Assembly (NCBI RefSeq): GCF_026914185.1
Contig: NC_070568.1
Coordinates: forward strand, 5,973,501 to 6,037,500
Length of the DNA stretch: 64,000 nucleotides
Direction: 5' to 3'
Origin: Puccinia triticina
Lineage: Eukaryota; Basidiomycota; Pucciniomycetes; Pucciniales; Pucciniaceae
Part shown: positions 20,840 through 32,161 of the stretch, piece by piece
How positions within the stretch are numbered: position 1 is the stretch's first letter
Layout of the letters: each line of letters begins with the position of its first letter
Notes under the pieces: generated by a model
Database searches by the model: none
What the model saw: the letters and a program-made list of their open reading frames with translations, nothing else
What the model was told of the DNA's origin: nothing
Translations under genes and position numbers: made by a program

Positions 20840-21160
20840 AATCTATGGCCATGGTGAGAGATATACATCCGCATACTTTCCCAGCCAAATTGGCTGGCAC
20901 AATGGGATAAAATTTATTTTGATCTTGCTGATGTTTAGCTTACGTGAAGAGTGGATGACTTCCCGTGGGCTAAAAAGCCAGATCTGTCAGGCCAGGTTAA
21001 ACCTTACTGGCTGGCGAGAACTTGATCTCAATCACTTTTCACCAGCAAGTAAGGTTTAGATCTGTGAAATTTTAGTCTGTACAGGGGGCGTAGATCCTAC
21101 AGGAAGTCTTCCAGTGCTAATAGTAGTCTCTATATCATGTTTGTAGTTGTTAATCAGTTT
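20840..21160. other. no gene recognised
   Basis: Short intergenic stretch with a local inverted repeat (AAACCTTACTGG...CCAGCAAGTAAGGTTT near 20998-21058). A GTACAGGGGGC motif near 21085 and GGAAGTCTTCCAG near 21101 resemble the ends of the repeat at 32162-32418. Confidence 0.4.
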
Positions 21161-21162
21161 GT

Positions 21163-23750
21163 TGTACAGTGAGTCATCTAATGTTTTTGGCACCACATTT
21201 TTGAATGCAGAAGCTCAGGCCACAGCTGTGAAGTCATGAGATTGGCTACAGGGGTGGAAAATAAGTTCTTAAGAATGATTATGAAATAAAAAAAGTAAAA
21301 ATAAAAAAATGAAAAATGTGGAATTTTTTCAATTTCTTGCAAATTTCTCAGAATATTCATTACTGTTCAAACCAAGGGGGAGAAATTAGAGAACAAAGTA
21401 TTATGGAGGCGCTGGACCAACAAAAACGGCCAAATTTGTGTTTTTTTTGTGAAACGCCGGTGAATCCACAACAAAATGGACAAATGAACTGACTCAGAGC
21501 AACAATCCGGCCACTTTGGTGTTGGTCTGATGGCGCCTCTGGCGCAACAAAACAGCCACCATGGCTCTGAGCTGACATTCCTAGCCAAACATGGTGCCTG
21601 AGCCAACACTCCTAGACAAAAATGGCTCTGAACCAGATATTCTGGTCAGCCACATTTCATGTTTTGAATCTAGCCATCTTTCCTTGCTTCTGCTTTGAGC
21701 ATCTGCCAAACATGTGGGATCAGTATCAGTTTGTATCAATGTATGTATACAATGGTAGCAGTACTCAAACACGTGTCAGTGTCAGGATTGGTTATAAATC
21801 CTGTAATAGTACAAGTACCTCACCAGGCAGGAGAGCAGCCTGGTTCCTATATATACCTCTTCTGTTTTAACCCGCTCCAACCCCCCCATCATTCTTGGCA
21901 ACTTCTTTATCACTCAACAGGGGGTTGGTTAGGTGCCTTGAAGAGTTGTTCAAGCTTTTTGCATGCTGCCTTTTGACATTGTGCTCTCTCTATCATGCTC
22001 CTCTCTGACTTGATTGGGGGTTGGTTAGGTGCCCAGGAGAGTCAGAACAGCATTTCAGAGCATATAAGCTGAGGAATTGAGACCACCTCTTCCTTTTATT
22101 CCAGCAAAAAAATCATTATCAAGTGGATAAGAAGAAAAATGGTTGTCAAGTGATTTGCCAACTTACACCAGACTCTCTTTGGAGGGCCTGGTGCAGCCTG
22201 GCTGACGCAAAGTACCCCTTGCAAAGGGAGCCTCCGCAAATCACTCTAACTTGACTGAGTCAATGGGTCCCGTCCCGCAGGGACCCAAGTCCACTCAACA
22301 AGCCGTTGTGAGAATGAAAGCTGGTTAGTCGGTGGAAATGTCCGCTGACCGCCTCCTTCAAGAATATTATTGTCCGGGCTGTGTGATTTGTCGGTTACTC
22401 GGCTCCGCACTGCTATTTTTTCCGCTAGGCTTCAGCGCTCCTCTACTGAGCCTGATCTATAGCATAATAATCCGCAAGTGAATAAAGCTCCGCAATTCGT
22501 AAGCACAAAAAAATCGCAAGTAACTCTCCAGGTAAAGATAAAGTCCCCAATAATCCTCTAATAACTCTAGTACCTCCGTAGTTGTAAGTACAATGATGAG
22601 TCCAATCCGTAAGAGTGATAATAATCGGACGTCTCTCTCTCTCCCCCGTCCTTCCCTCCACGCACATTGCCGTTCCCACCCGATCCCGCACGTCTGACAC
22701 TTTCCCGCACTAGTCCTCCAGCTCCGCCTGCTTTCCCGCTCATCACTTTCCCAGACTCAGCTCCTCTCCGACGCTTGTCCTCCCACCGTCCTCTGTCTAG
22801 CCCCCGTCAGTTGTTCTCTCACCACCGCCTCCACCCCGGTTCCACCCGCTGGTGGAACCCGCTTCGGCTGTCGTGGTTCACCCGCTGACGCGCCGCTGCT
22901 ACCAGTCCACGTGTGTAGTCCCGCCGGAGTCCAGCCCTGTCTTTTCCGCTCCGACCCAAATACCCAATCCAGAATCCGCAATCCGCAATCCGTGTATTCC
23001 AGTCCGCGCGTGACTTTCCGTAAGCTTTCTTAGCGTGCTTTCCTGACCTCATCCTCAGTGCTTATGTCACCAAAATGCTCTCTGCCTGAGCGGCTTTGCG
23101 CATTCCTGCCCACGCTATCCCTGCGTGGACATTCTACCGCGCTCGCCTATATAAATCACCACACCATTAACCTCTGCAAGGACATCCAGCAAGCTGTAAG
23201 ACTTGCAAGACATCCTCAGATGGCCTTTGTGTATGGTTAAAGGCATTGCTTTTGTACCCATGAGGTGCAGAAAGTAGGTAGAGTTGCCACAATAGCCCTT
23301 ATGTACATATTTATATACATATTGGTCTGTACATGTGGTTGAGGCACAGTGGAAACCAATAATCTGATGGCTTCTGGCCATCTTGGAGAATGAATTTGTA
23401 TAAAAAAAATGACAATGCACAAAAAACAAAAAGCTGTCCAAAATGTCGGTCCAGCGCCTTCATAAATTATGGCATACAACAAGAATGATAAAAAATGAAA
23501 ATTTTTGAAACCATTTTCAATGATTTTTTGGGTGGATGGGTTATCAACCAATTTCATTTGAACTCAGGGACTGTAGCCCAAATCACCACTAATTTTTATT
23601 TTATCCAATAAAAATCATTGGCAATGGTTTCAAAAATTTTCATTTTTTATCATTCTTGTTGTATGCCATACTTTGCTCTTTAATCCCCCCCCCCCCCTTG
23701 GTTTGAACAGTGGAAGACTTCCCTTTGCTTCTGTAGCCCCCTACAGAGTC
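21163..23750. mobile_element. small repeat split by a 2.3-kb TIR element
   Basis: The outer sequence (21163-21366 and 23711-23750) matches, in inverse orientation, an uninterrupted repeat at 32162-32418. The insert, about 21366-23710, has inverted ends beginning TTCAAACCAAGGGGG (left) and closing CCCCCTTGGTTTGAA (right), extended by a similar A/G-rich subterminal stretch ending AGCAAAGTAT. The 32-kb locus reads ATTACTGGAAGACTTCC across the junction, as an empty site would. The interior holds a diverged copy of the 13-kb/48-kb composite repeat (about 22430-23100), an inverted repeat at 23440-23680 and a 13-C run at 23685-23697. No transposase is recognised. Confidence 0.65.
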
Positions 23751-23904
23751 AGATCAGATGCTGTAAAAGCCAGAATAAATCTACAAGAGCTTTTAATACA
23801 CTACGTGGACCTACAGATTTTTTAACATCAACCACAAGCTGCTCTCTCATCAAAACCGGCCGATCTCAGCGGAATTTTACTCAATAAATACAAACATCAA
23901 GAAA

Positions 23905-25116
23905 ATGCCTCCAAAGCAATCCACAACTGCCTCAGCTCCCAATGAAAGCTTGCAATGGCGCCCTGGTTGTGCTAAAGGCTCACAGGGATATAATTCTGAT
24001 GACTGTGCAGTGCTAGTCGAGGCGGTCAAAGCGTTCCTTCCCCTTGGATCTCAGGAGTGGGGGTATGTTCTTGAAAAATACAACCCTTATGCAAAAGATA
24101 ACGAACGTGCAATTCAAGAACAAGAGTTGATAAAACTCAAGTTTCAAGCATTAGTGAAGCACCCAAAGCCCACTGGAGATCCCAATTGTCCTTTGCATGT
24201 CCGAGAGGCTAAACTGACCCAGAAAGAAATGGACAATTGAGCCCATCTTGTTGCTTGCAATGATGAGGGTTATGAAAGTGACAATGAAGAGTAAGTACTT
24301 CATTTCCTTTTCCTCTACATCGACCAAGTTGGCTGATTTGAGCATATGGATGGGAATGGTGTCAGAGCACCTATCCCCTTGTTGATGGATATCAATTCCA
24401 CTCAACAGACTGCAATTGCTCCAAACAATTCCCAGGGTATTGATCACAACGGGCTGTCTGGAGAGCTTGAGCTCCCACCTCTGCCTCAACCTTTGTCTTC
24501 AGCCAACACCACTGAAAATCTTTCACCAAACGCGAAATTTTCATCCTGGGTTAATGCTCCAAAGGACTCTCCATCCTTGGTCCCCAATGAGTTCTTGGAT
24601 TTGACTGCGCCTCAAACTGGACCACACCGAGTTGGTATCACACAACCTGCAAGAAAAAGCAGCCCTCTCAAGCCCACTGTTTGATTGGAAGCCGCCAGTT
24701 GTTCCTCTAACACCCAACTGGCGGCTGGTTTAGAGCAGCAGCTTACTGCTTTCTTTGATCCAGCAGCTTGGGAGAAGCGTGACAGGGATAACAGCATGGC
24801 CACCTTCTACGCTATGCAGCTGCGAGACGCCAACAAGACAATTGAATCCCTTTGCAACAAAATCAACCGCTTGCGTATGGGTGATCAGGCCAAATCTAAC
24901 GAACTCAAAGAGAAGATGACCGAGCTCCGAATTGAAAATCAATCACTCAAGTCCAAGATTGAGCTCATGCATATGATGTCTTCTAATCATCTTTTCAGCT
25001 CCCAGCCAGTTCCTTTCAGCCGCATGAACTATCAAGGAAGCAATGTCCATAATGGTTTACCCACTGCAAGCTCCTCCACTAGTCACTCAATGAATGAACT
25101 TGACCCAACTCTCTGA
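23905..25116 (+). pseudogene. Myb/SANT-like accessory gene of a Harbinger-type transposon, decayed
   Basis: Starts MPPKQSTTASAPNE and runs into a domain with YNSDDCAVLVEAVKAFLPLG and a Lys/Pro-rich end, resembling the Myb/SANT-like family (I believe DUF6818) found in rusts and oomycetes. An in-frame TGA at 24238 follows KEMDN, and the frame then continues AHLVACNDEGYESDNEE to a GTAAGT donor at about 24291. After an intron the C-terminal exon is interrupted by a second TGA at 24682 and continues through a predicted coiled coil (LRDANKTIESLCNKINRLR...KSKIELM). Both TGA codons are consistent with CGA mutated in a TCGA context. PIF/Harbinger elements commonly carry a Myb-like helper beside the transposase, and a matching transposase relic lies at 26396-27290. 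Confidence 0.8.
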
Positions 25117-25127
25117 ACGCAAACAGA

Positions 25128-25968
25128 ATGAGATTATATACTATTCCCAGCTGCCATCACCGATCAATCTGAAAGATTTCAGACAACTAAGAGAATTTTA
25201 TTCCTTAGTAACAGTTTCTAATTACAACTTAGTCATAATTAGATAGAAGGAATGAGGATGGAGATTTACCTAAGAGCAGGCAGTTAGGCCGCTCTCTTAG
25301 CATGAAGCTGATAAGAATGGGATGGGTAGATGGACAGCGGTTCTAGTGTTTAACCTGCGTCGGTCTAGGCAATGAGTGCCGTTAGCTCATCTGTTCTTCT
25401 CTCATTGTTCCTCAAGACTTAATTGTCCTTACCCAATTTGGGTTTCTGGCCCTTGGGGTCCACTTGATTGTTCTAGGCAAAACGGCGGAGTAGCGACGCT
25501 GTCTTGTCTGAGCGGAGCATTACTCATTGGCCTCTTTGTTTCTTTTTGCCAGCTTGGGACACAACCACTCACCGTGTCTCTCTACTTCTCTTTGATAGTA
25601 GGCGGTGCGGTTGGTCTTTTCCTCCTCGGCAATGTCTAGAAGATTTGGGATTTTCATGGAAGAAGCATTAGCTTTCCATATTGCTTTCAGAGTTTCAAGA
25701 TGTCAGTCGCTCACCTTTGGTGTTGACTGATATTCTAGCTCTTAGTTGCTGAGGGCTGGGATTAACCACGAGCCTGATTTTGTTGCTTGCTGGTGTCGGA
25801 CCTGCATACATCAAATTTGATGTGTCAGTTTTACAACGCCTTGCGGCTGTTTTGGATTGCAGAAGATGGTTTGCTTTGCTTACCAAGTTCCGCAGCTGAT
25901 TCAGCTCCGGGCCGCTCTCTCAATTTATGAGCGCTAAGCCTTTCGCCTTGGTGAGAAATCTCACACAA
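25128..25968 (+). repeat. LTR-like repeat of the 'CCTAAGAGCA' family, copy 2
   Basis: Shares TTTACCTAAGAGCAGGCAGT near 25266 and the closing CCGCAGCTGATTCAGCTCC, TCTCAATTTATGAG and CTCACACA with the copies at 7965-8757 and 48045-48830. It lies between the Harbinger accessory gene and the transposase, so it probably inserted into that element. Confidence 0.5.
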
Positions 25969-26127
25969 TCCACTACTGCCAATCTACTATCACCAATCCA
26001 ACTATCTGATCTTTTTCTTGGTTAAGATGTTTACTGTCAAATCTTTACAGAAACATCTTTGATATCAATCTTTTTATTTGTTATGCTTTTTACTGAAATG
26101 CCCAATCTACTATCACTGATCCAACTA

Positions 26128-26262
26128 ACTCTCCAATTTCACAACTATCTCTCCAATTTCACAACTATCTCTCCAATTTCACAACTATCTCTCCAATTTC
26201 ACAACTATCTCTCCGATTTCACAACTATCTCTCCGATTTCACAACTATGTCTCCGATTTCAA
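26128..26262 (+). repeat. 20-bp tandem repeat
   Basis: About seven copies of CTCTCCAATTTCACAACTAT. The later units read TCCGATTTC instead of TCCAATTTC. Located downstream of the transposase relic. The open frame across it is not a gene. Confidence 0.9.
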
Positions 26263-26395
26263 TTTAGCTGTAATGCTGTTTACTGAAACATCTCCAATTT
26301 CATCATTCAAGAGCTTTGAAAGCTGAGATAAATAAATAGTCATATTCAATCCTAAATCCTGAGCAAAAGCTCGTGCTTGTGATTGAGAGAGCAAA

Positions 26396-27290
26396 TTATA
26401 ACCACCCATGATAATATCTGCTGATCCGACACCTCCTCTGAATCTCAGGAAAGAGAATTTGATGAAACAATTGCCCGAGGATGACATGCTCATCTTCAAC
26501 CGCTTGATACACAATTTGGGTCTGATTAATGTGTACCGACCGACATCGGACTTGATGTAATCGCACACATAATTCTAGGACTTCTGCTTGGAATTCATGA
26601 TCTGTTGCAGGCAAGGGAAGTTTCAACCTGCTGAACAAGCCTTGAATCACGCGCATACCCCACTTGGCTGCCTGTCGAGCAGATACAAGCTGTTTGTTCA
26701 AGACTTTGAGCCAAGCAAACTCAACTGTATCTTCAGGAAGCCAATCACCTCTCTTCATTGGAGCCAAGATACGATAATCAAGTCAATCAGTGCAATGTGG
26801 GAAGGCCGTGTTGCTAATCACTTGATAGCCCGGTGGTGTCTCGTTCATAAGCTTGCCGTAAAGCCTCTCGGCAATTGTGGAGTCGTGCCATGATCCTGGC
26901 GCATTGAGGATTGCATGGATGACTGTTCCATTGGGGGCAAAGGTCAAGATTTTGCTGCAGTAATGCAAGCAAGTCCATCCATTATAATAGGCAATATGTA
27001 GCCTACCAATCAAAATGGTGAGCTGATGAAGCCATGAAAATATTTAAAAAGGGATGAGCAAAATGAAACAAACCACTTACTCTTTGTTGTCTGCAACATT
27101 CACTGGTAGATTGAGTCCATCAAGAAATCCAATACATTTCTCCAAAAGCGGGTACTTTTGTTTAATCAAGCTACTATCACCACGGATGTTTGCTCAGCAC
27201 TTGCGTGCAAGTGCCTTCACCCCTCTCTTTAGGAACCCTTTAAGATCACTTGCAGAACTTGACACCAATTTATGCATAATTTTGGATTGA
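26396..27290 (-). pseudogene. PIF/Harbinger-type DDE transposase relic
   Basis: Reading downward from 27290: a segment with KGFLKRGVKALARKC, an in-frame TGA, then CIGFLDGLNLPVNVADNKE containing the first catalytic Asp, then a GTAAGT intron start. The next exon contains YYNGWTCLHYCSKILTFAPN, LNAPGSWHDSTIAERLYGKL and YQVISNTAFPHCTD, a TGA at 26783-26785, and in the same frame LDYRILAPMKRGDW and QAAKWGMRVIQGLFSRLKLP. This is the DDE_Tnp_4 layout. The Asp expected in 'ISD-TAFP' is Asn, and the Glu expected before WGMR is Lys, so two catalytic positions are lost. These changes fit TCG-to-TTG mutation on one strand or the other. It pairs with the Myb-like gene at 23905-25116. Confidence 0.85.
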
Positions 27291-27299
27291 ATTTATGCT

Positions 27300-28030
27300 C
27301 AAGTGTGTCTGAATTGATGCTGAATCTTGTATGAATTCATGTTGGACATGGTTTCATATCAAGCTGATATCCACCCCAACTGGACTATTTGAGTAATTGT
27401 GTCTTTTCCAGAACCTGTGTTCAACTGCATTGCAAAGCAATCTCCATTTCTTGGCAGAAACCAGACTTTCTTGATGTAATAATATATTTTCATTTATCAT
27501 GTGCTTATTATGCCGTCCACACCTCTCAAAATGTGTTTTCATATATGAAAAACAAAACTTTTTGCTTGGTAGATATACCTTTGTGATGAAAGTGCATAAA
27601 TTCAATGAATCTTCTTTCTGTTCTTATCACTCAAGATATTTATAGACTTGTGGAAAACATTAACATAGTGGATATTTATATCTTTTGTATTGATTGATGC
27701 TATAAACATCACATACTTTGAGAGAAAAGGGGATTTCCTTCTGAACTGAGCTAGCTTCACTCACTGGTTATCCCCGTGATGTTTCATTTTTGCATCAAAT
27801 GATGAAAAATTGCTAACTGATCAATCACCATAACCACCTTGTGATCTTGCAGGTGGCAGATAGGCATCTGGGCTGCAAGCATTCTCACATAATTGCTTTA
27901 GCAAATTTTATGATTTTTTTCACAAGAGAGTTGGAAGTCTGGGCTAAGTTCAGGGGAGCCCCAGATTATCCAGGGTTTCTTAATCACTTCAGAAAATCCC
28001 AAAAAAAGAATGTGTGTACATATAGGTGAA
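27300..28030. other. no gene recognised
   Basis: AT-rich flank between the transposase relic and the fold-back element. It probably includes the decayed end of the Harbinger-type element, but I could not find its terminal repeat. Confidence 0.4.
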
Positions 28031-28038
28031 AATATATA

Positions 28039-29253
28039 GGGTCTTGAAAAATCAACTCCCAGAAATTAATTTTCCGACTCCCAAATGTCGCGGACGTCGC
28101 GGAGACCGCTTCTGGACGTCTCCCGCGGGTCCTCAGGACCCAATTTTGGTCCGGGGCCCATTTGGGAGTCGGAAAATTGATTCCGCCATCCCAAATGGGA
28201 TTTGGAAAATTAATTTTGCAAAAATTGACAAAAAAAAAGAAAAAAATTATATCTTCTCACTGGGAGGCCCAAAGACCCCCAAATTTTCACAGCGCGCAGA
28301 ATACACCCTGAAGCTCCCATGCTGAAATTTTGGGCATCACCCCACGCCATAAATGGTGTGTGCTACTGTGCCTCTAATTTGGCGGATTTCCTACTAAGGA
28401 AATCTACCAAACCCTTAGCTACGGCGCCCCAAAGTGCGCCAAAATTTCACAGCACAGAGTTAAATAACCTCTCAAATGGTTAGCTTATGGGCAATACTCT
28501 ACTAACAGAAATTAACTTTGAGGGGGTGGCGGACTCTGCCACAGTTAATAGTGGCTCCGCCACAGTTGATAGTGGCTCTGCCACAGTTAACAGTGCCTCT
28601 CTGCCGCAGTTAACAGTGGCGGAGGCGCTGTTAACTGTGGCGGAGCCACTATTAACTGTGGCGGAGGCACTGTTAACTGTGGCGGAGGCACTGTTAACTG
28701 TGCCAGAGGCACTATTAACTGTGGCAGAGCCACTGTTAACTGTGGCGGAGCCACTATCAACTGTGGCGGAGCCACTATTAACTGTGGCGGAGGCCGCCAC
28801 CCCCTCAAAATTAATTTCTGTTAGTAGAGTACTGCCCATAAGCTAACCGTTTGAGAGGTTATTTAACTCTGTGCTGTGAAATTTTGGCGCACTTTGGGGC
28901 GCCGTAGCTAAGGGTTTGGTAGATTTCCTTAGTAGGAAATCCGCCAAATTAGAGGCACAGTAGCACACACCATTTATGGCGTGGAGTGATGCCCAAAATT
29001 TCAGCATGGGAGCTTCTGGGTGTATTCTGCGCGCTGTGAAAATTTGGGGGGCTTTGGGCCTCCCAGTGGGAAGATATAATTTTTTTCTTTTTTTTTGTCA
29101 ATTTTTGCGAAATCAATTTTCCGACTCCCAAATGGGCCCCGGACCAAATTGGGTCCTGATGACCCGCAGGAGACGTCCAGAAGCGGTCTCCGCGACATCC
29201 GCGACTTTTGGGAGTCGGAAAATTAATTTCCGGGAGTTGATTTTTCAAGTCCC
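28039..29253. mobile_element. fold-back element, two long arms around a minisatellite
   Basis: The 1215-bp segment is one long inverted repeat. The left arm starts GGGTCTTGAAAAATCAACTC (28039) and the right arm ends GAGTTGATTTTTCAAGTCCC (29253). Each arm is about 500 bases and matches along its whole length, except for about 35 extra bases on the left near 28175-28215. The flanks are an 8-bp direct repeat AATATATA (28031-28038 and 29254-29261). The centre, about 28545-28795, is an array of about 18-27-base units with GGCGGAGCCACTATTAACTG in both orientations. There is no transposase. Open frames in the centre come from the repeat. Confidence 0.88.
28545..28795. repeat. central minisatellite of the fold-back element
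   Basis: Units built on GTTAACTGTGGCGGAG and its complement CTCCGCCACAGTTAAC, reversing orientation near the middle (about 28612-28620), so the array itself folds as part of the hairpin. It reads open in several frames because the units keep a length divisible by three. Confidence 0.85.
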
Positions 29254-29272
29254 AATATATATAACTCTTTTA

Positions 29273-30718
29273 GGCCCCGTTTGGACGCCCGGTGTGATAT
29301 TATAAATCACATAATAATATAATCAATTATGCAACCAGCACATTTATGACAGGTCTGTTTGGCGCGTCCACTCAATAATCATATAGTACTCATTTATTAC
29401 AAGTCTGTTTGGCAAACCAAAATTCACTCGGTGTCATACACACTCATCACCATCCCTCACAATGTCGCCTCCCAGCATGCTTCAAAAAAAAAACAGTACC
29501 AGCTCGGACAAAAGAGGATGGCACTTTTCATCATTATCCTGATTGGCCTCCGTCGGTGGTTGAAGACAATCAAACATCCGTACAACAATAGCATCTTAAC
29601 TCCTCATGAATCTTGATGACCCGACCAGTCATTAAGAGGGACTCCAACGACCGGACAAGTCATCAAGAGGGATTCTACACCCTCTCCATGACTGGTTGAA
29701 ACCAGTCATCGAGAGGGACTCTACACCCTCTTGATGTCCGGCCAAACACTCATTGAGAGGGTGAGTCCCTCTTGATGACCGGATGATTCTACACCCTCTC
29801 AATGAGTGGTTGACCGGACATCGAGAGGGTGTAGAGTCCCTCTTGGTGACCGGTCAAGCAGTCATCGAGAGGGACCAATCAAGCAGTTATAGAGGGATTC
29901 TACACCCTCTCAATGACTGCTTGACCGGTCATCAAGAGGATTTAGAATCCCACTCAATGACTGCGTGACTGCTTGACCGGTCACCAAGAGGGACTCTACA
30001 CCCTCCTGATATCCGGTCAGCCACTCATCGAGAGGGTGTAGAGTCCCTCTTGATCCGGTCATTGAGAGGGACTCATCCTCTCAATGAGTGGTTGACCGGT
30101 CACCGAGAGGGACTCTACACCCTCTCGATATCCGGTCAACCACTCATCGAGAGGGTGTAGAATCATTCAGAGGGACTCACCCTCTTGATGAGTGGTTGAC
30201 CGGACATTGAGAGGGTGTAGAGTCCCTCTCGATGACTGGTTTCAACCAGTCATTGAGAGGGTGTAGAATCCCTCTCGATGACTTGTCCAGTCGTCGAGAG
30301 GGTGTAGAGTCCCTCTCAATGACTGGTTGGGTCATCAAGAGGTGAAGTCCTCCTCAATGACCGGTTGAACGGTCATTGAGAGGGTGTCCTCTGGATGGCC
30401 TGTCAAACCGGCCATCCAGAAGCTGATGTGTGCTCTTTGATGACCGGTTGACCGGTCATCGGGAGGTTGTGTAGTACTCCCTAGATTGGCCAGTACATAT
30501 GTATGTAGCCATGGGCCAGCCATTTATCACCCGGAAATAGAGGTCAGGACCTCTATTTCCGGAATGGCTGGGGGAATAAATTTCCTGTTATACCAAGTAA
30601 TGAATTTTACAATATAACTGGCCGGCCCAAACACATATAAATGAGGTGTTATACACCAAGAACCCCCAGTTATAAATTGCGCAATTTATAACCAAAATTG
30701 GGGTGTCCAAACGGGGCC
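29273..30718. mobile_element. TIR element with TTA duplication, filled with alternating inverted repeats
   Basis: Terminal repeat GGCCCCGTTTGGACGCCC at 29273 with its diverged complement GGGGTGTCCAAACGGGGCC ending at 30718. Both flanks read TTA (29270-29272 and 30719-30721). A TTA duplication and a GGCCxxGTTTGG end fit PIF/Harbinger-type MITEs. The interior (about 29620-30500) is a dense series of about 30-base units of GGTCATCGAGAGGGTGTAGA and its complement, alternating in orientation. No protein is encoded. It is separated from the fold-back element by only 19 bases. Confidence 0.8.
29620..30500. repeat. alternating inverted 30-base unit array
   Basis: More than twenty units of the form GACCGGTCATCGAGAGGGT / ACCCTCTCGATGACCGGTC with GTAGAGTCCC linkers. 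Orientation flips between neighbours, so many adjacent hairpins are possible. Variation is mainly C/T and A/G transitions. A smaller set of similar units occurs at 11180-11460. Confidence 0.85.
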
Positions 30719-30721
30719 TTA

Positions 30722-32160
30722 AATATTTCATCTAATATTACGGTGTTGCGTGGGCACTCAGCTCAGCATTGCTTGGCTGTGTGGTAATGTAGGTGTCACA
30801 CAAACGTACGGGCGTACAGCTGTGTGACAAATCCTTCCAGCTAGCCCCTCAGAAAATGCACACCAAATTCAAACCAGATTAAAATCATGATTTAAGAAAA
30901 ACTGGCATATTTTTGGCAAGGATAAGATACCTTCTCCATATTATACCTTGACCCAAGGGGACCAAGTTCAAGCAGCATTGATAATTACTCTGTCACCTCA
31001 CACACCTCCTTTTGAATTCTGTGTGCACTGAAAATTATAAAAAGAATGTTTCAGAGCAACCTGTAGGGTATGGGTTTACACAGAGGTTAAAAATCATCAT
31101 GGTCAAAAAATTCTTATCTTTGGTCAAAATTATAGATTGAGTATAACTGATCATAAAGTTGGGCTGGGTTTCAACATAGTTATGGTGTACATTATACGGT
31201 TACATTACACAAAACATCTGGTATGATTCCAGGTAACATCAGTATAGATTGTGCATTACATGACCTGGTCTTTGAACCAAGATCAGACCAACTTCAAACC
31301 AACTTCAAACCAGTAACTAACAAGTATTGGACCAAACCTCAGCATGAATTTTGCAAAGGCACTCGTAAACAGGTGCTGAGAAAACATCCGTGGTGTATAG
31401 GATTTGCAGGTACCTTCACACAAGGGCCAAGATATCCTTCCAATATTGAGATCCTTCAGCACGGAAAGCAGACAAAATCGGGCATGTTGAAGATTGTGAG
31501 TGCAAACGGCAGCAGTGATTGCAAATAGCTGTTGGAGAGTGTATTGAGCCATACTTGAACTGAGCCAATGCAACACTAGTGCAAGGCCACCCGCAGCATC
31601 CAGAGATCAACGAGCAGTTTGGGGGTTGCCGTTTGCGTTGACATCCAGTCGAGGTATTGTTGACAAATCCCATGCAATGCTGAAGTGGACCAGTAAGGCT
31701 TCAAACGTTCAAATTTCCGCACCCATGACAGTTATCAATGCCCGATCATTCCCAGCATCTCGTAAATGAGTCCAAGCACTGCTATATCAAGGATTCCCAG
31801 TGAGTTCGGGCCTTGTAAGGTATGTTTGAAGGGTTCGGATTGGCACTTGTTTGCCTAATAAAGCCTAGGCCCCAATTGCCATTACAGCTTTGTTGTCTTT
31901 GTCCTGGCGGCGGCTTTCCAAGATATCCATACTTTTGTATTTAAAATAGAAGTGTCAGCATTATGATTGTCCAAGCAACAAGCTAATGGGAAGAAGAAAC
32001 TTAACTAGTTGGTTGTTACGTGATCTTGCTATGGTTGATGGTTGTGGTGATCTTGCTATGGTTGATGGTTGTGGCTGTGCAATCTGCTTGGGTTTTGGTA
32101 GTATAGCTATTTGGTGAGGCTGACCAAATCTGGTTGTCACAAGCAATGGGAATGCAAGTT
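30722..32160. other. no gene recognised
   Basis: About 1.4 kb without a credible gene. Frames near 31223-31673 on both strands show no motif I recognise. They might be a further transposase remnant, but I cannot assign a family. A 20-base direct repeat GATCTTGCTATGGTTGATGG occurs twice near 32023-32068. Confidence 0.4.
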
Positions 32161-32161
32161 T

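Noticed and set aside
20337..20900. 187-residue Arg/Glu/Gly-rich open frame on the minus strand
   Set aside because: It is the translation of the polypyrimidine repeat. The opposite strand is equally open, and no domain is visible.
26059..26286. 75-residue frame with repeated FHNYLS units
   Set aside because: It is the translation of a 20-bp tandem repeat beside a transposase relic.
28480..28846. Repetitive 119-residue frames on both strands (SATVNSGSATVNS type)
   Set aside because: They fall in the central minisatellite of the fold-back element. The frame stays open on both strands because unit lengths are multiples of three.
29620..30500. Regularly spaced repeats that might suggest a CRISPR array
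   Set aside because: Units alternate in orientation, there are no unique spacers of constant length, no cas genes, and the genome is eukaryotic with introns.
31223..31673. Overlapping frames of about 100 residues on both strands, considered as a transposase piece
   Set aside because: I could not match any catalytic or dimerisation motif. The resemblance to the Harbinger relic near a CAGCAC/GTGCTG stretch is too short to support.
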